DNA of 28,215 nt from Chrysochromulina tobinii (GCA_001275005.1 JWZX01002043.1:1-28215); one strand, 5' to 3'; counted from the stretch's first letter, positions 1 to 8,720 are shown. Translations and numbers: made by a program. Notes: generated from the sequence alone by a model not told the origin.

Positions 1-112
1 GGGTGGGTGAGGGTGCAGGTGAGGGGTGAGGGGTGAGGGGCGAGGGGCGAGGGGTGAGGGGTGAGGGTGAGGGTGAGGGTGAGGGTGATGGTGAGGGTGA
101 GGGTGAGGCTGA
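1..112. repeat. G-rich GGGTGA minisatellite
   Basis: Short G-rich repeats of the form GGGTGA/GGGCGA fill the left edge of the window. Runs of three or more G spaced by 3-4 bases could form a G-quadruplex on the plus strand. On the minus strand the array is CCTCACC-rich and lies downstream of the splice donor of the neighbouring gene, so it is probably intronic. It is not a canonical telomere repeat. Confidence 0.85.
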
Positions 113-161
113 ATTCTCGCAAGGGGCAATCAAGTGCAATCAGGGAGGCAAGTCGACTCAC

Positions 162-707
162 CGCATGGATCTTGCGCAAGATTGGTCCACTCACCTCCTG
201 ACCATGGGCCTTACTGATGGCCCGGGCGGCCGTGTCTGCGGAGGCGAAGACGGGCAGGGCCGTCCTGTAAATGGACACGGCGAGCTCGAGCTGTCCCTCC
301 TTCTCGCAGCGTTGCATGCGCGTGACCAAACCCTCGAGGAATGCAATCTCGGGCACATCTGTCGGCGTCGGCTGCTGCGGCTGCTGCTGCGGCTGCTGCG
401 GCTGCTGCGGCTGCTGCGGCTGCAGCGGCTGCTTCTGCTGCTCTTTCATGGCCTCCTCGGCCGCCAGTTTCAACATTCGCGCGGTGCTCATCTTAGGCGG
501 CGATTCACCATCCTCTGGTGGCGGCGGCGCCTTAGGCAGCGAGTCCATGCTTCTTGAGAGAGCACTGAATCCAGAAGAGATGCCGCCGAAGATCTTTTCG
601 CCCGCCTGCGCCGCGGCTGATGGCGGTGGTGGCGCTGCTTTCGCTGGCGGTCCGAATGGATTTGTGTCCGTCGGTGGCCCAAACGGATTCGAGAGCTGTG
701 GTGGCAT
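162..707 (-). CDS. Pro/Gln-rich protein with NPFG motifs, 5' exon (partial gene)
   Basis: Family not recognised. Reading the minus strand from the ATG at 707, the exon encodes about 182 residues. Near the N-terminus are two NPFGPP motifs (LSNPFGPP and TNPFGPP), the kind of NPF tripeptide bound by EH domains in endocytic proteins. A Pro-rich stretch, a helical segment (MLKLAAEEAMKEQQK) and a Gln/Pro tract encoded by repeated CAG/CCG codons at about 369-430 follow. After that comes a probably helical domain containing VPEIAFLEGLVTRMQRCEKE and a tail ending near ARAISKAHGQE. Two in-frame GTGAGT donors lie 33 bp apart, at 194 and 161, so the exon may end at 195 or 162. Past the second donor the sequence has the intron-like motif TTGATTGC. 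The rest of the gene lies beyond the window. An endocytic or vesicle-traffic role is an inference from the NPF motifs only. Confidence 0.6.
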
Positions 708-1015
708 TGCCGTTTTGTGCGTCGAACGGAGCGGACAGCGGTGAAGAGAGGGTCGACTGCGACAAGGACCTCATCTGTTTCCGGTGTGAAGATTGGTCTA
801 TGAAAGACACATGTTTCATTTTTGACAGGATCTTCGTGAGCCTCCCTGCGTCTGTCGTCTTGCTGAAGACGAGAACCGGAAACCGAGCGTTCTTCTGGTT
901 CACAAACTGGTTCACAGGCTAATGGCGGGGACGCCCAGAAGAGAGCGGCCTTGGTCGTCGGGTGTGCGCCACGTCGAAGGGCCCTTGGCTGGCCGTGCCG
1001 AGCTCTCGTGGCCTC
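708..1015. promoter_or_regulatory. Divergent intergenic region
   Basis: About 300 bp separate the minus-strand start at 707 from the plus-strand mannosidase start at 1016, so the two genes may share promoter sequence. I see no clear TATA box. A frame-closing TAA at 920-922 lies upstream of the mannosidase in its own frame, which limits how far the coding sequence can extend without another exon. An acceptor-like TTCACAG at 911-917 would allow an unseen 5' exon. Confidence 0.4.
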
Positions 1016-4000
1016 ATGACTTTGACGATTCACCTGGTGCCGCACAGCCATACGGACCCTGGTTGGTTGCAGACAGCCGATCGCTACTACGGCATGGAGG
1101 TGAAGCCTATCCTTTCCGGCGTCATCGGAGCACTGGAGGCAGATGGCAACTTTACGTTTTCATGGGCGGAGACGTGCTTCTTCGCGCGCTACTATGCCGA
1201 GCTGAGCGTACGGCGGCAGGCAATCGTGCGTGCGCTCGTCGCCTCTGGTCGACTCGAGTTTGCTGGTGGTGGCTGGGTGCAGCACGACGAAGCTCTGACC
1301 TCGGTTGGCGGCATCCTTGAGTCCATGACAGAGGGGCACGCATGGTTACAGTCGACCTTTGGCGTGCGGCCGCAGGTTGGGTGGCAAATTGATCCGTTTG
1401 GGCACTCCGCCGCAAGCGCAGCTCTCATGGCTCGTATGGGATTGCGAGCTCTCGTCATCAACCGGATTCACTACAGGCTCAAGGAGCGCTGGCGATCGTT
1501 TCGAGAACTTGAGTTCGTGTGGAAGGCGGGCGCACCGCAGCTCGGCGGCCTCGGGGGCACTCAAGGCATTCACACCCACGTGCTTCACACCCACTACGCC
1601 TCTCCCCGAGGCTTTGACTTTGAGTCGCGTCGCACGCCGGGTGAGCCTCCCTCATTGCATGCTGATTGCCTCCCTCATTGCATGCTGATGGCCTCCCTCA
1701 CTGCATGCGCAGCCTCCCTGCCGCAAGTGGAGCTCGAGCAGAAAGCGCGCGAGTTCATCGCGTTTGCCACGAAGCGCGCGCAAGCATACCGAACGCGCCA
1801 CGTCATGATTCCCCTCGGCGACGACTTCCGATGGAAGAATGCCCTTGGAGCTGCCTCTGCTTGGTCGCGGCTTGCAGCGTGGGTCAACGGGCACATGCAA
1901 GGGGCTGAAAGGCACCCGGGTGAGCCGATGCGCATAGCATGCTGATGGCCTCCCTCATCATTGCAGATTGCATGCTGATGGCCTCCCTCATTGCATGCTA
2001 ATGGCCTCCCTCATTGCATGCTAATGGCCTCCCTCATTGCATGCTGATGGCCTCCCTCATAGCATGCTGATGGCCTCCCTCATTGCATGCCTCGCACCCA
2101 GGCGAGCAGTTGCGTGTCCTCTTCTCAACGCCCTCACGCTACTTTGCCGCGGCGTACTTTGAGAAGGCCGCGCTCCCCACGATCTCGTACTCTGGAGATC
2201 TGCTCCCCTACGCCGACGATGACCACTCGTACTGGACGGGCTTCTACGGCACTCGGCCGGCGCTCAAGACGGCGCTGCGGCGCGCCGAGGCGGCGCTCCA
2301 CGCGGCCAACTGGCTCGTCGTCCTCGCGCATGCAAGTGCTCATCACGGCGTGGTCCGTTGGCTCGCCTCTCTCGAGGGGGAGGAGCGCCGTGACGAGCAC
2401 TTGCATGCCGCGTTCGAGACGCTCACGCAATGTCGCCGGGCTGTGGCGTTACTACAGCACCACGACGCGATCACGGGCACATCTCGCACCCAGGTGGTGG
2501 CAGGAGCGCCTCCCTGAGTGCATGCGGATGACCTCTCTCATTGCATGCGGATGACCTCCCTCATTGCATGCTGATTGCCTCCCTCATCGCATGCAGATTG
2601 CCTCCCTCATCACATGCCTTGCACGCAGGTGGTGGCAGACTATGAGAAGACACTGCGTGACGTCATCTCGAAGGCACGCAAGCTGGCTGCCACCGCGGCT
2701 GCAATGTTGCTCGCGGGCGCTCCACTGCAAGAATTCCCCACCGAGTTCGTCGAAAGGCGGCTGCCTTCAGTGTCGCACCACGTCGACCACGCACCACCCG
2801 CGAGCACGGTGCCTCTGATCCTGTTCAACCCGCTCCCAACACCTCGCTGCGCGCTGGTGGCGATGAGCCGCGCATGCGCTCAGGACGGCGCTGTCGAGTG
2901 CGCCGACGCGTCCGTGCTCGACGATCTCGGGCGCGAGATTCCATCTGCACGTCTGGCCGAGCCGTCGGACGTGGCCGAGCTCGTCCAAATTAGGAACGTC
3001 GGGCATGGCGCCATGCCGAGCACCGATCCATTAGTGCGCGTGGCCTCCAAATTAGGAAGTCCGAGCACCGATCCCTCGGAGGTACAGGTGGCCTTCCGTG
3101 CCTGTGTGCCCGGCCTCGGCCTCGCGACGTATTTCGTGTCGCCAGCACGAGCTGCAGCCTCAGTCGCCACCACGACTACCACTGCCTCCTCTCAATCCTC
3201 GTCTGCAGCAGCCGCACAACCCTCGGTTGCAGGCAGGCTGCCTCGTATGGAAGTCTGGGGCGGCTCGGTTGCAGGCCCGTCGCGGCCGGTTCTGCATGGC
3301 GGGTGCACCGACGTGCACCTCGATGGCAGCTCGGGCCTGATGCGTGAGCTGTCCTTCGGCTGTGCTGGTGAGCCGAAACTCACTGATTGCCTCCCTCAAT
3401 GCATGCTGATGGCCTCCCTCATTGCATGCAGGTGAGCCGAAGCTCGCCCTGCGGGTGCATACCTCACTCCTAGCCTACAGCACAGACAAGTCCGGCGCCT
3501 ACATCATGAGGCTGCTCGACAAGGCGCCGATGGCGCTGAGTGACGTGGCGCGGCAGGTGTCGTTGGAGCGTACGCGCCTCTTCGAGCAGGTACGGAGCAC
3601 GGGCCCTCATTGCATGCTGATGACCTCCCTCATTGCATGCTAATGACCTCCCTCCTTGCGCGCCTCTTCGAGCAGGTACGGAGCACGGGCCCTCATTGCA
3701 TGCTGATGACCTCCCTCATTGCATGCTAATGACCTCCCTCCTTGCGCGCCTCTTCGAGCAGGTACGGAGCACGAGCCCGGGCCACTTCACAGTGACCACC
3801 CGAGTGCATCACGCGAGCGGCGGGGTGCCCACGACGGCGCCGAGAGGCGGGGCGGACGACTTCCAAATTAGGGACAGCGAGCATGAGGCCGCGGTGGAGA
3901 TGGACGTGACAGTGTACGCCGCGCGCAATCAAGAGGTGGTCTTGCGCGTGCAGAGCGGGCTGCTCTCCGCCGTGACAAGCACGATGGCTTCCAAATTAGG

Positions 4001-4754
4001 GACAAGCTTCCACACGCACGATGGCTTAGCGTGGCGCCGACGAGGGCCACCCCCGGGTATGGACCGTACTCCCTTCCCCGCTGCCGCCTTCTTCCCCACA
4101 GCCGTTGGCGCAGCTCTGCGGCAGGCTGGCAACGGCACAGGGGGCACGGGCGCCCACCACGGCGCTCACCACGGCGCCCCGCAGCAACTGACGCTGCTCT
4201 TCGATCGCTCCGTTGGCGCTGCGAGGGTGGGCGACGGCGGTCTCGAGATCCTCCTTCATCGCTCGCTGGGGCAGGTGTGATCTCCCTTGATTGCCCTTGA
4301 TTGCCCTTGATTGGCACACTCGAGATCCTCCTTCATCGCTCGCTGGGGCAGGTGTGAGCTCCCTTGATTGCCCTTGATTGCCCTTGATTGGCACACTCGA
4401 GATCCTCCTTCATCGCTCGCTGGGGCAGGTGTGAGCTCCCTTGATTGCCCTTGATTGCAGGACGACGGCCGTGGGCTGATGAGACCTGCAATCGACTCTG
4501 GCCCGTCCAATCTCAAGATTTGGTTCGTCTGGGGCCACCTGTCCACGAGGCATCGGATGAGCCTCACCGCACGCATCTTCGGAATGCAAGCGCCCCTTGT
4601 CGTTCTACGGGGCGAGTGCGCCAAGGGGACGCCCACCACGGCGCCCAACTCGGCGCCCGCCACGGCGCCCCTCTCGCCTGATGAGCAGTCCGACGAGTGC
4701 GAGCGCGCTCGGTGGAGTGTGAGCTACCAGACGGCGGTAAGCCCGCTTGATTAG
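1016..4754 (+). CDS. GH38 alpha-mannosidase (Golgi mannosidase II-like), seven exons
   Basis: A glycoside hydrolase family 38 enzyme, which removes alpha-mannose from N-glycans in the secretory pathway. Exons by phase matching: 1016-1640, 1713-1919, 2102-2493, 2629-3367, 3432-3589, 3762-4274, 4461-4754, giving 975 residues. Visible signatures: HSHTDPGWL at residues 10-18 (zinc ligands His and Asp of the HxD type), QIDPFGHS with the predicted nucleophile Asp at about residue 126, IPLGDDFRW, HHDAITGT (zinc His), SGAYIM, and QLTLLFDRS followed by GDGGLEILLHRSLGQDDGRGL. The first in-frame ATG is at 1016 and leaves almost nothing before HSHTDPGW. No signal anchor is seen, so a 5' exon may be missing. 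About 90 residues follow DDGRGL, where animal homologues have roughly 180, so the terminal beta domain looks cut short. Translation stops at TAG 4752-4754 just beyond a GTAAGC donor at 4737. Every intron is made of minisatellite. Confidence 0.92.
1641..1712 (+). repeat. Mannosidase intron 1, GCATGCTGATGG minisatellite
   Basis: A 72-bp intron from GTGAGC to GCATGCGCAG, containing units of about 23 bp of the form GCATGCTGATGGCCTCCC. Its length is a multiple of three and it has no stop, so the frame reads through if it is retained. The exon join FESRRTP-ASLPQVELEQ leads into the conserved IPLGDDFR block, which supports splicing here. Confidence 0.75.
1920..2101 (+). repeat. Mannosidase intron 2, minisatellite with degenerate flanking repeat
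   Basis: A 182-bp phase-1 intron filled with repeats of the GCATGCTGATGGCCTCCC type, including CTAAT variants. The bases around the donor (GCACCCGGGTGAGC) resemble those around the acceptor (GCACCCAGGCGAGC), as expected if the exon edge was duplicated long ago and has since diverged. Splicing restores GEQLRVLFSTPSRYF. Confidence 0.75.
2494..2628 (+). repeat. Mannosidase intron 3, flanked by direct repeat CAGGTGGTGGCAG
   Basis: A 135-bp phase-0 intron. The 13-bp sequence CAGGTGGTGGCAG spans both splice junctions, at 2491-2503 and 2626-2638, with further similarity upstream. Between the copies lie GCATGC repeats with CTGAT. Splicing gives TGTSRTQ-VVADYEKTL, in agreement with the family alignment I know for this region. 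Confidence 0.82.
3368..3431 (+). repeat. Mannosidase intron 4, 64-bp duplication unit
   Basis: A phase-1 intron exactly one duplication unit long. GGTGAGCCGAAACTC at the donor is repeated as GGTGAGCCGAAGCTC at the acceptor, 64 bp downstream. The interior has GCATGCTGATGG repeats and ends in GCATGCAG. Splicing gives AGEPKLALRVHTSLLAY. Confidence 0.85.
3590..3761 (+). repeat. Mannosidase intron 5, two tandem 86-bp units
   Basis: Three copies of the exon edge CGCCTCTTCGAGCAG|GTACGG occur with GT at 3590, 3676 and 3762, exactly 86 bp apart. The intron therefore runs over two identical units. The middle copy is an AG directly followed by GT, which is a zero-length exon or recursive splice site. 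The filler is GCATGCTGATGACCTCCC/GCATGCTAATGACC repeats. Confidence 0.9.
4275..4460 (+). repeat. Mannosidase intron 6, tandem 77-bp units with CCCTTGATTG filler
   Basis: The exon end CTCGAGATCCTCCTTCATCG through GGGGCAG|GTGTGA is repeated with GT at 4275, 4352 and 4429, exactly 77 bp apart. The filler is a 10-bp repeat CCCTTGATTG. The intron ends in TTGATTGCAG at 4460. Splicing joins LHRSLGQ to DDGRGL, a conserved junction in GH38. Confidence 0.9.
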
Positions 4755-4871
4755 CCTCCCATTGCATGCTGATGGCCTCCCTCATTGCATGCTGATGGCC
4801 TCCCTCATTGCATGCTGATGGCCTCCCTCATTGCATGCTGATGGCCCCGGGCTGCCTCCCTCCCACATTAG
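4755..4871. repeat. Intron-type minisatellite at the junction of two incomplete genes
   Basis: About four copies of the 23-bp GCATGCTGATGGCCTCCC unit follow the mannosidase stop. They end at the acceptor CCCACATTAG that precedes the first b5-reductase exon. The upstream GTAAGC donor at 4737 is phase 0, whereas the downstream acceptor needs phase 2, so a simple fusion transcript would be out of frame. Confidence 0.75.
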
Positions 4872-5784
4872 GTACATCTTCAACACGGACATCTTGCAGC
4901 CGAAGAGCGCTGTGAATGGCGGTGTGAATGCCGACTCGCTCACGACGTTCACGCACACGCCCTCGGGGGAGAAGAAGCTCTTCGACACAATCGGCTTCAT
5001 CGCCGGCGGCTCGGGCATCACCCCCGTGCTCCAGGTGCGATCTCCCTTGATTGCCCTTCATCGCCGGCGGCTCGGGCATCACCCCCCTTTCTCCTGGTGC
5101 GATCTCCCTTGATTGCCCTTGATCGTACTGGATTGCCACTCATGAGCTTCGTCATCGGGCATCACCCCCGTACTCCAGACGTGCCATGCTCTCGTCGCCA
5201 ACGCGGCGCGAAAGTGCTCACCACGACGCCCCCTCCACTTCCCCACAGGTATGCCATGCTCTCGTCGCCAACGCGGCGCGAAAGCTGAAGATCTCGATCC
5301 TCTTCGCGAACCGGACTGTGGAAGACATCCTCTGCAAGGATCTCCTCGATGAGCTCGCAAAGGATCCACGCGTGACGGTGATTGCACCGTGATTGCACCC
5401 TGATTGGATCTCCTCGATGAGCTCGCAAAGGATCCACGCGTGGCGGTGATTGCACACTGATTGCACACTGATTGCACACTGATTGGACCCTGATTGGACC
5501 GGAGTGCATCGTGAATGCATCCTGAGTGCATGCTGAGTGCATGCTGATGGTCCCGAATGGCGTCGTGCATGCAGGTGTGGTACACCGTTGACGTGCAGCC
5601 AGAGAATCAGCCATGGAAATATTCGGTTGGCTTCGTCAACCGGGAGATGATCGAGGCGCACCTGCCAAAACCGGCCGAGAAGACGGTGATCTTCATGTGC
5701 GGCCCGCCTCCGATGCTCAACTTTGCATGCAAGCCTAACCTCGAGAAGGCAGGCCACATTGCTGCGAACGTGCTCTACTTTTAG
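4872..5784 (+). CDS. NADH-cytochrome b5 reductase, 3' half only
   Basis: The C-terminal NAD(H)-binding half of a cytochrome b5 reductase, which passes electrons from NADH through FAD to cytochrome b5. Exons: 4872-5034, 5249-5377 and 5575-5784, about 166 residues. Motifs: [14 protein letters not shown] (nucleotide-binding GGxGITP), [50 protein letters not shown] (CGPPPM) and an aromatic C-terminus VLYF. The FAD-binding half, with its RxY(T/S) motif, is not found upstream in the window. The first exon starts in phase 2 with no compatible donor nearby. This may be a broken gene, a recombinant or an assembly misjoin. If intact elsewhere it would be a normal membrane-associated reductase. Confidence 0.9.
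5035..5248 (+). repeat. b5-reductase intron with two nested exon-edge duplications
   Basis: A phase-0 intron containing a copy of the upstream exon end (CTTCATCGCCGGCGGCTCGG) at 5056, 61 bp after the original, plus a degenerate third copy at about 5147. It also contains a 32-bp copy of the downstream exon start (GCCATGCTCTCGTCGCC) at 5183, 70 bp before the real exon. TTGATTGCCC repeats lie in the first part. The second part has the GTGCTCACCACG cassette and the CCCCACAG acceptor. A relict acceptor CTCCAG sits at 5178. Confidence 0.85.
5378..5574 (+). repeat. b5-reductase intron with 68-bp duplication of exon end
   Basis: The exon end GGATCTCCTCGATGAGCTCG through CGTGACG|GTGATT at 5338-5383 is repeated 68 bp later (5406-5451) with few changes. 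The filler is an 11-bp GATTGCACACT repeat carrying CTGAT, followed by GCATGC-type units. The acceptor is CGTGCATGCAG at 5574. Splicing gives PRVT-VWYTVDV. Confidence 0.85.
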
Positions 5785-6484
5785 CCGGGCACGCCGCCAC
5801 TGAGAACATGCACCTGCGCGGGGGATACCCCCCCCGCTTTAGGTGCGGAGATGTCAGACTCGTTGGGGGCACCCCCTGTCTCTCCCGAGCGTCGTGCTGG
5901 GCGCGTCGTGTCATGTGAGCGCGAGCTCGGCGCTCTGCAGCTCCTTGATGACCACTGATGAGCTCCGCATCTCGTCGCGTCGTGCTGGGCGCTCCTCTCA
6001 CTGCCGTATGGATGCGGCTCTGCAACGGAGTGGGGAGGGCAAGGGGGGCGGAGGTGGGGAGGGGGGAGGTCGGGAGGGGGGAGGTCGGATGGCGCTTGTG
6101 TTGGGCTACTGGGCTGCAGTCGCGTGCGCGCGCCCAGTCGCGTGGTCTCGAGCGTCATCGCAGGAGCATGATCAGCATGCCCTTACATCTGTTAGAATGA
6201 GTATATTGGTGTCTGACAAGTAGTCGGCTTTGAAGGCAGCCTTCGCCCACTTTCTCCGGTGTGCGTCTGAGGTGTGTCGCAGTGTCGGTGACCCCTGGCG
6301 TGTGACTGCGTCCCCGTACTGTACGCAGCCAGCACCCCAGGAGGAGGAGCATCTCATTCTTCATACATACCGCGCACTCGTGACTCTCTGGCTGACTCGA
6401 CCCCCGGGCATCAGTCGCAGTCCACCGCACCGAGGTGGCGAGTGGTCTCTTTAACTACCTATTTCCAGATTCCACAAATCGATG
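5785..6484. other. Noncoding stretch with an 88-bp duplication
   Basis: I find no convincing gene here. The 16-mer GCGTCGTGCTGGGCGC occurs at 5889 and again at 5977, 88 bp apart. The interval contains TTGATGACCACTGATGAGC, which resembles the intron filler elsewhere. A run of GGGAGGGGGGAGGTCGG at about 6055-6090 is G-quadruplex-prone. The region is probably 3' UTR and intergenic sequence of two convergent genes. Confidence 0.45.
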
Positions 6485-7573
6485 TTAGTTTAATAACGGG
6501 CCCGAGCGCGGCACGGCGGGCACGAGCGGCATGGCGGGCACGAGCGGCCCAGGCGGTACAGGCGGAGACGCCGTCGTGAGGGACGCGCCATCGATGGGGG
6601 ACGCGCCCACCATGGCGCCCAAACTATAAGAGGATGCGCCCACCACGGCGCCCAAGCCAGCGTGGGACGCGCCCGCGCTTGAGGACGGCTCGGACGCGCC
6701 CGCGCATTCCGTGGCCTCCAGGCATTGGCGCTTGCCAAGATCTCGGGTCGATCTCGCCGAGTCGGAGCTCGATCCGAGATCGCCGAGTCGGAGCTCGGAG
6801 CTCGCTTGCCGTCTTCTCGGGTCGGAGCTTCGTGCGTGCGCCCTTGCAACTTCTACGGCAGCCATGGCATGCGTCACAGCGCTCGTCGCGCCAGCTGCAT
6901 CCTCGCACTGGAGGAGGGCTTGCGCTTCTCTGCTATCCGCTGCTCTCTCAGTCGCGTCGTGGCACTTCTTTGCCAGCCGCCGGAGGACCAAAACGACCTC
7001 CGGGGTATATGCATTAGGGTTGAATCCATCGATGAGGTTCTCCAAGGCCTGAATGTGGCAAATGAATTCTTTCGCTCGCCACGCCTTAGGGTCCGGCTTC
7101 TCTATCTTTTCCCACTTCTTGGTTAAGATCGTCTTCGCATACTTCGTCACCTTAGTGACCTTGCTTCCTATCGGGTCTGGCTTCTCCTGCTCCGAGAAGC
7201 CGCACTGCACTGCGGTTTGACGCCACAGCGCCTGGACTGTTGAGTTGCTACCGTGAGCCCTCGACCTGCCGCCGCCAATGATGATGTGAGGGTTCTCTTT
7301 CGCGTACACCAATGCGACTGCCACTTCGAAACGAACCTCGTCTCGAACCTTGTCGTCTATCACGGATGTCATGTCGCCGGCCTTGATCACCTTCATACAT
7401 AGCTCATCAAAGTCAGACGGCTCAGCCGAGAGGGATTCGGGGATGAGTTCCGCTCTTTCCATCGGCACGAATACAGCACCGTCTTCTTCTGACGCAGGAA
7501 AGGACATCGCAACATCAGCCGCCGCATCGAGGACAGAATCGGGGGGCGATGAATTCAGCAACCCAGCGGACAT
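6485..7573 (-). CDS. Unknown intronless protein, 362 residues
   Basis: Not recognised. I place the start at the ATG at 7573 (context ACGATG, MSAGLLNSSPPDSVL). The frame is open another 25 codons upstream to 7648, giving 387 residues. The middle part (about residues 55-230) has ordinary composition with FDELCMKVIKAGDMTSVIDD, RDEVRFEVAVALVYAKENPH, GGGRSRAHGSNSTVQALW, ILTKKWEKIEKPDPKAW and NPNAYTPEVVLVLRRLAKKC, so it is likely a folded domain with many Lys. The C-terminal third is low complexity. It includes GLGAVVGASSYSLGAMVGAS, which is the dispersed CACCACGGCGCC-type motif translated from the opposite strand, and a Pro/Val/Ala repeat ending PRSGPLLN. It has no intron repeats and a more AT-rich middle than its neighbours, so later acquisition is possible but unproven. 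Confidence 0.6.
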   Translation of the reverse strand: MSAGLLNSSPPDSVLDAAADVAMSFPASEEDGAVFVPMERAELIPESLSAEPSDFDELCMKVIKAGDMTSVIDDKVRDEVRFEVAVALVYAKENPHIIIGGGRSRAHGSNSTVQALWRQTAVQCGFSEQEKPDPIGSKVTKVTKYAKTILTKKWEKIEKPDPKAWRAKEFICHIQALENLIDGFNPNAYTPEVVLVLRRLAKKCHDATERAADSREAQALLQCEDAAGATSAVTHAMAAVEVARAHARSSDPRRRQASSELRLGDLGSSSDSARSTRDLGKRQCLEATECAGASEPSSSAGASHAGLGAVVGASSYSLGAMVGASPIDGASLTTASPPVPPGPLVPAMPLVPAVPRSGPLLN

Positions 7574-7620
7574 CGTCGTCGCAAAAAGAAAGGAGATCTC
7601 ACCGGAAAACCCGGGACCCA

Positions 7621-7637
7621 GGTACGAGGGTCGTACC
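7621..7637. promoter_or_regulatory. Palindrome GGTACGA-GGG-TCGTACC
   Basis: A perfect 7-bp inverted repeat with a 3-bp centre lies about 50 bp upstream of the minus-strand start at 7573. It could be a dimeric factor site in the 5' region of the unknown gene. If translation starts at 7648 instead, it would be coding. Confidence 0.35.
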
Positions 7638-7648
7638 AGGTCGTTCAC

Positions 7649-8720
7649 ACCGCGCGCCCCCGTGGGCGTTCACGCATCACACACATCGTCAGCACTTACA
7701 GAAGTACGTGCTCTCCTCACCAGAGGGATCGGCGTCCTCGCGCTGGCCCCACACGGCGCGACCAGAGGGTCGGCGGAGGGCGACGCACGCGTCGGATCCA
7801 AGGTCAAATCCCCCCTACACACTAGCCAACACACATGGTGAGGACGCGGCACGGCACCTTTGCCCGTAGTCTCAGTCCTCCTCAAACTCAATACTATCTC
7901 AGCAGCCGCTCCGGTTGAGGGCGGGCGGGTGGGCAACGAATGGGCGCTTGGCGGCTCCGGCTGCTGTGCTGTATGCGCTCCTCGGCTCCTGGCCTTCCGA
8001 CAAGATAGTCGTGGCTGCGACCCGTCACCCGTGCGATTCCCGTGCGACTGTCCGAATCCGAAGCGACAGCTAGCGGTAGACGCCGCGGCGCTTCCACTGC
8101 GAACTATGCATGCATGCGCGAGATCCGTCCCCCCGCGCCGATTCTTACTTCTTACTCTTAGCCGATTCCCCATGCCCATCTCAACTCCGTCCCCGGACCC
8201 CGCCCGCCGCGAGACGCGAGAGGGCGGGTCGGGGGACTCACGAACCGCTCGTCCGCTCCACAGATGTTCTGGGAATTGAATGCATTCAACAGACGAGAGT
8301 TATCACCGACTGGTCACTGCAGAGTGGTGCGGTCACACATACTTCCTAAGTTCAATCATTTTGTAGTCGCACCGACGGCCACACAGCACACTGCTCACCC
8401 TCCGCCTCGGGATCCGCGCCGACTCGCCGCTCAGATCAAAGAGCGCACCCTCGCGATGCATGTCCACGGCTCAACAAGTTGTCCTCAGACTTCCTCGGCG
8501 TATTGTAATTGATGTGTACGGTCGCATCGTTCGGAGTTGGTGCGCCCCGAAGTAGCACCTCAGCTAGCAGCGGTCGCCATCGATGCCCTTTCATTCATGG
8601 CTATCGGATGGCTCTCGGATGGCCTTCGATGGCCTTTCACTCCAATGCCCTTTCACTCAGGCCGGCGAGGGACTCCGGTTGTCGTTCACCAGAGGGTTGC
8701 TCGATTCCCCACAGCTTCGT
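7649..8720. other. Noncoding stretch without a recognised gene
   Basis: The open frames here are short and have no recognisable domain. The interval separates the 5' end of one minus-strand gene from the 3' end of the next. The only structure I see is around 8684-8756, where TTCACCAGAGGGT(T/C)GCTCGATTCC is tandemly duplicated. The START-gene stop codon at 8721-8723 lies inside that duplication. Confidence 0.45.

Noticed and set aside
1-112. Telomere repeat at the window edge
   Set aside because: The unit is GGGTGA-like rather than TTAGGG or TTTAGGG, and it lies inside the likely intron of a gene.
4737-4871. In-frame fusion of mannosidase to b5 reductase
   Set aside because: The donor at 4737 is phase 0, but the acceptor at 4871 requires phase 2 for the GGSGITP frame.
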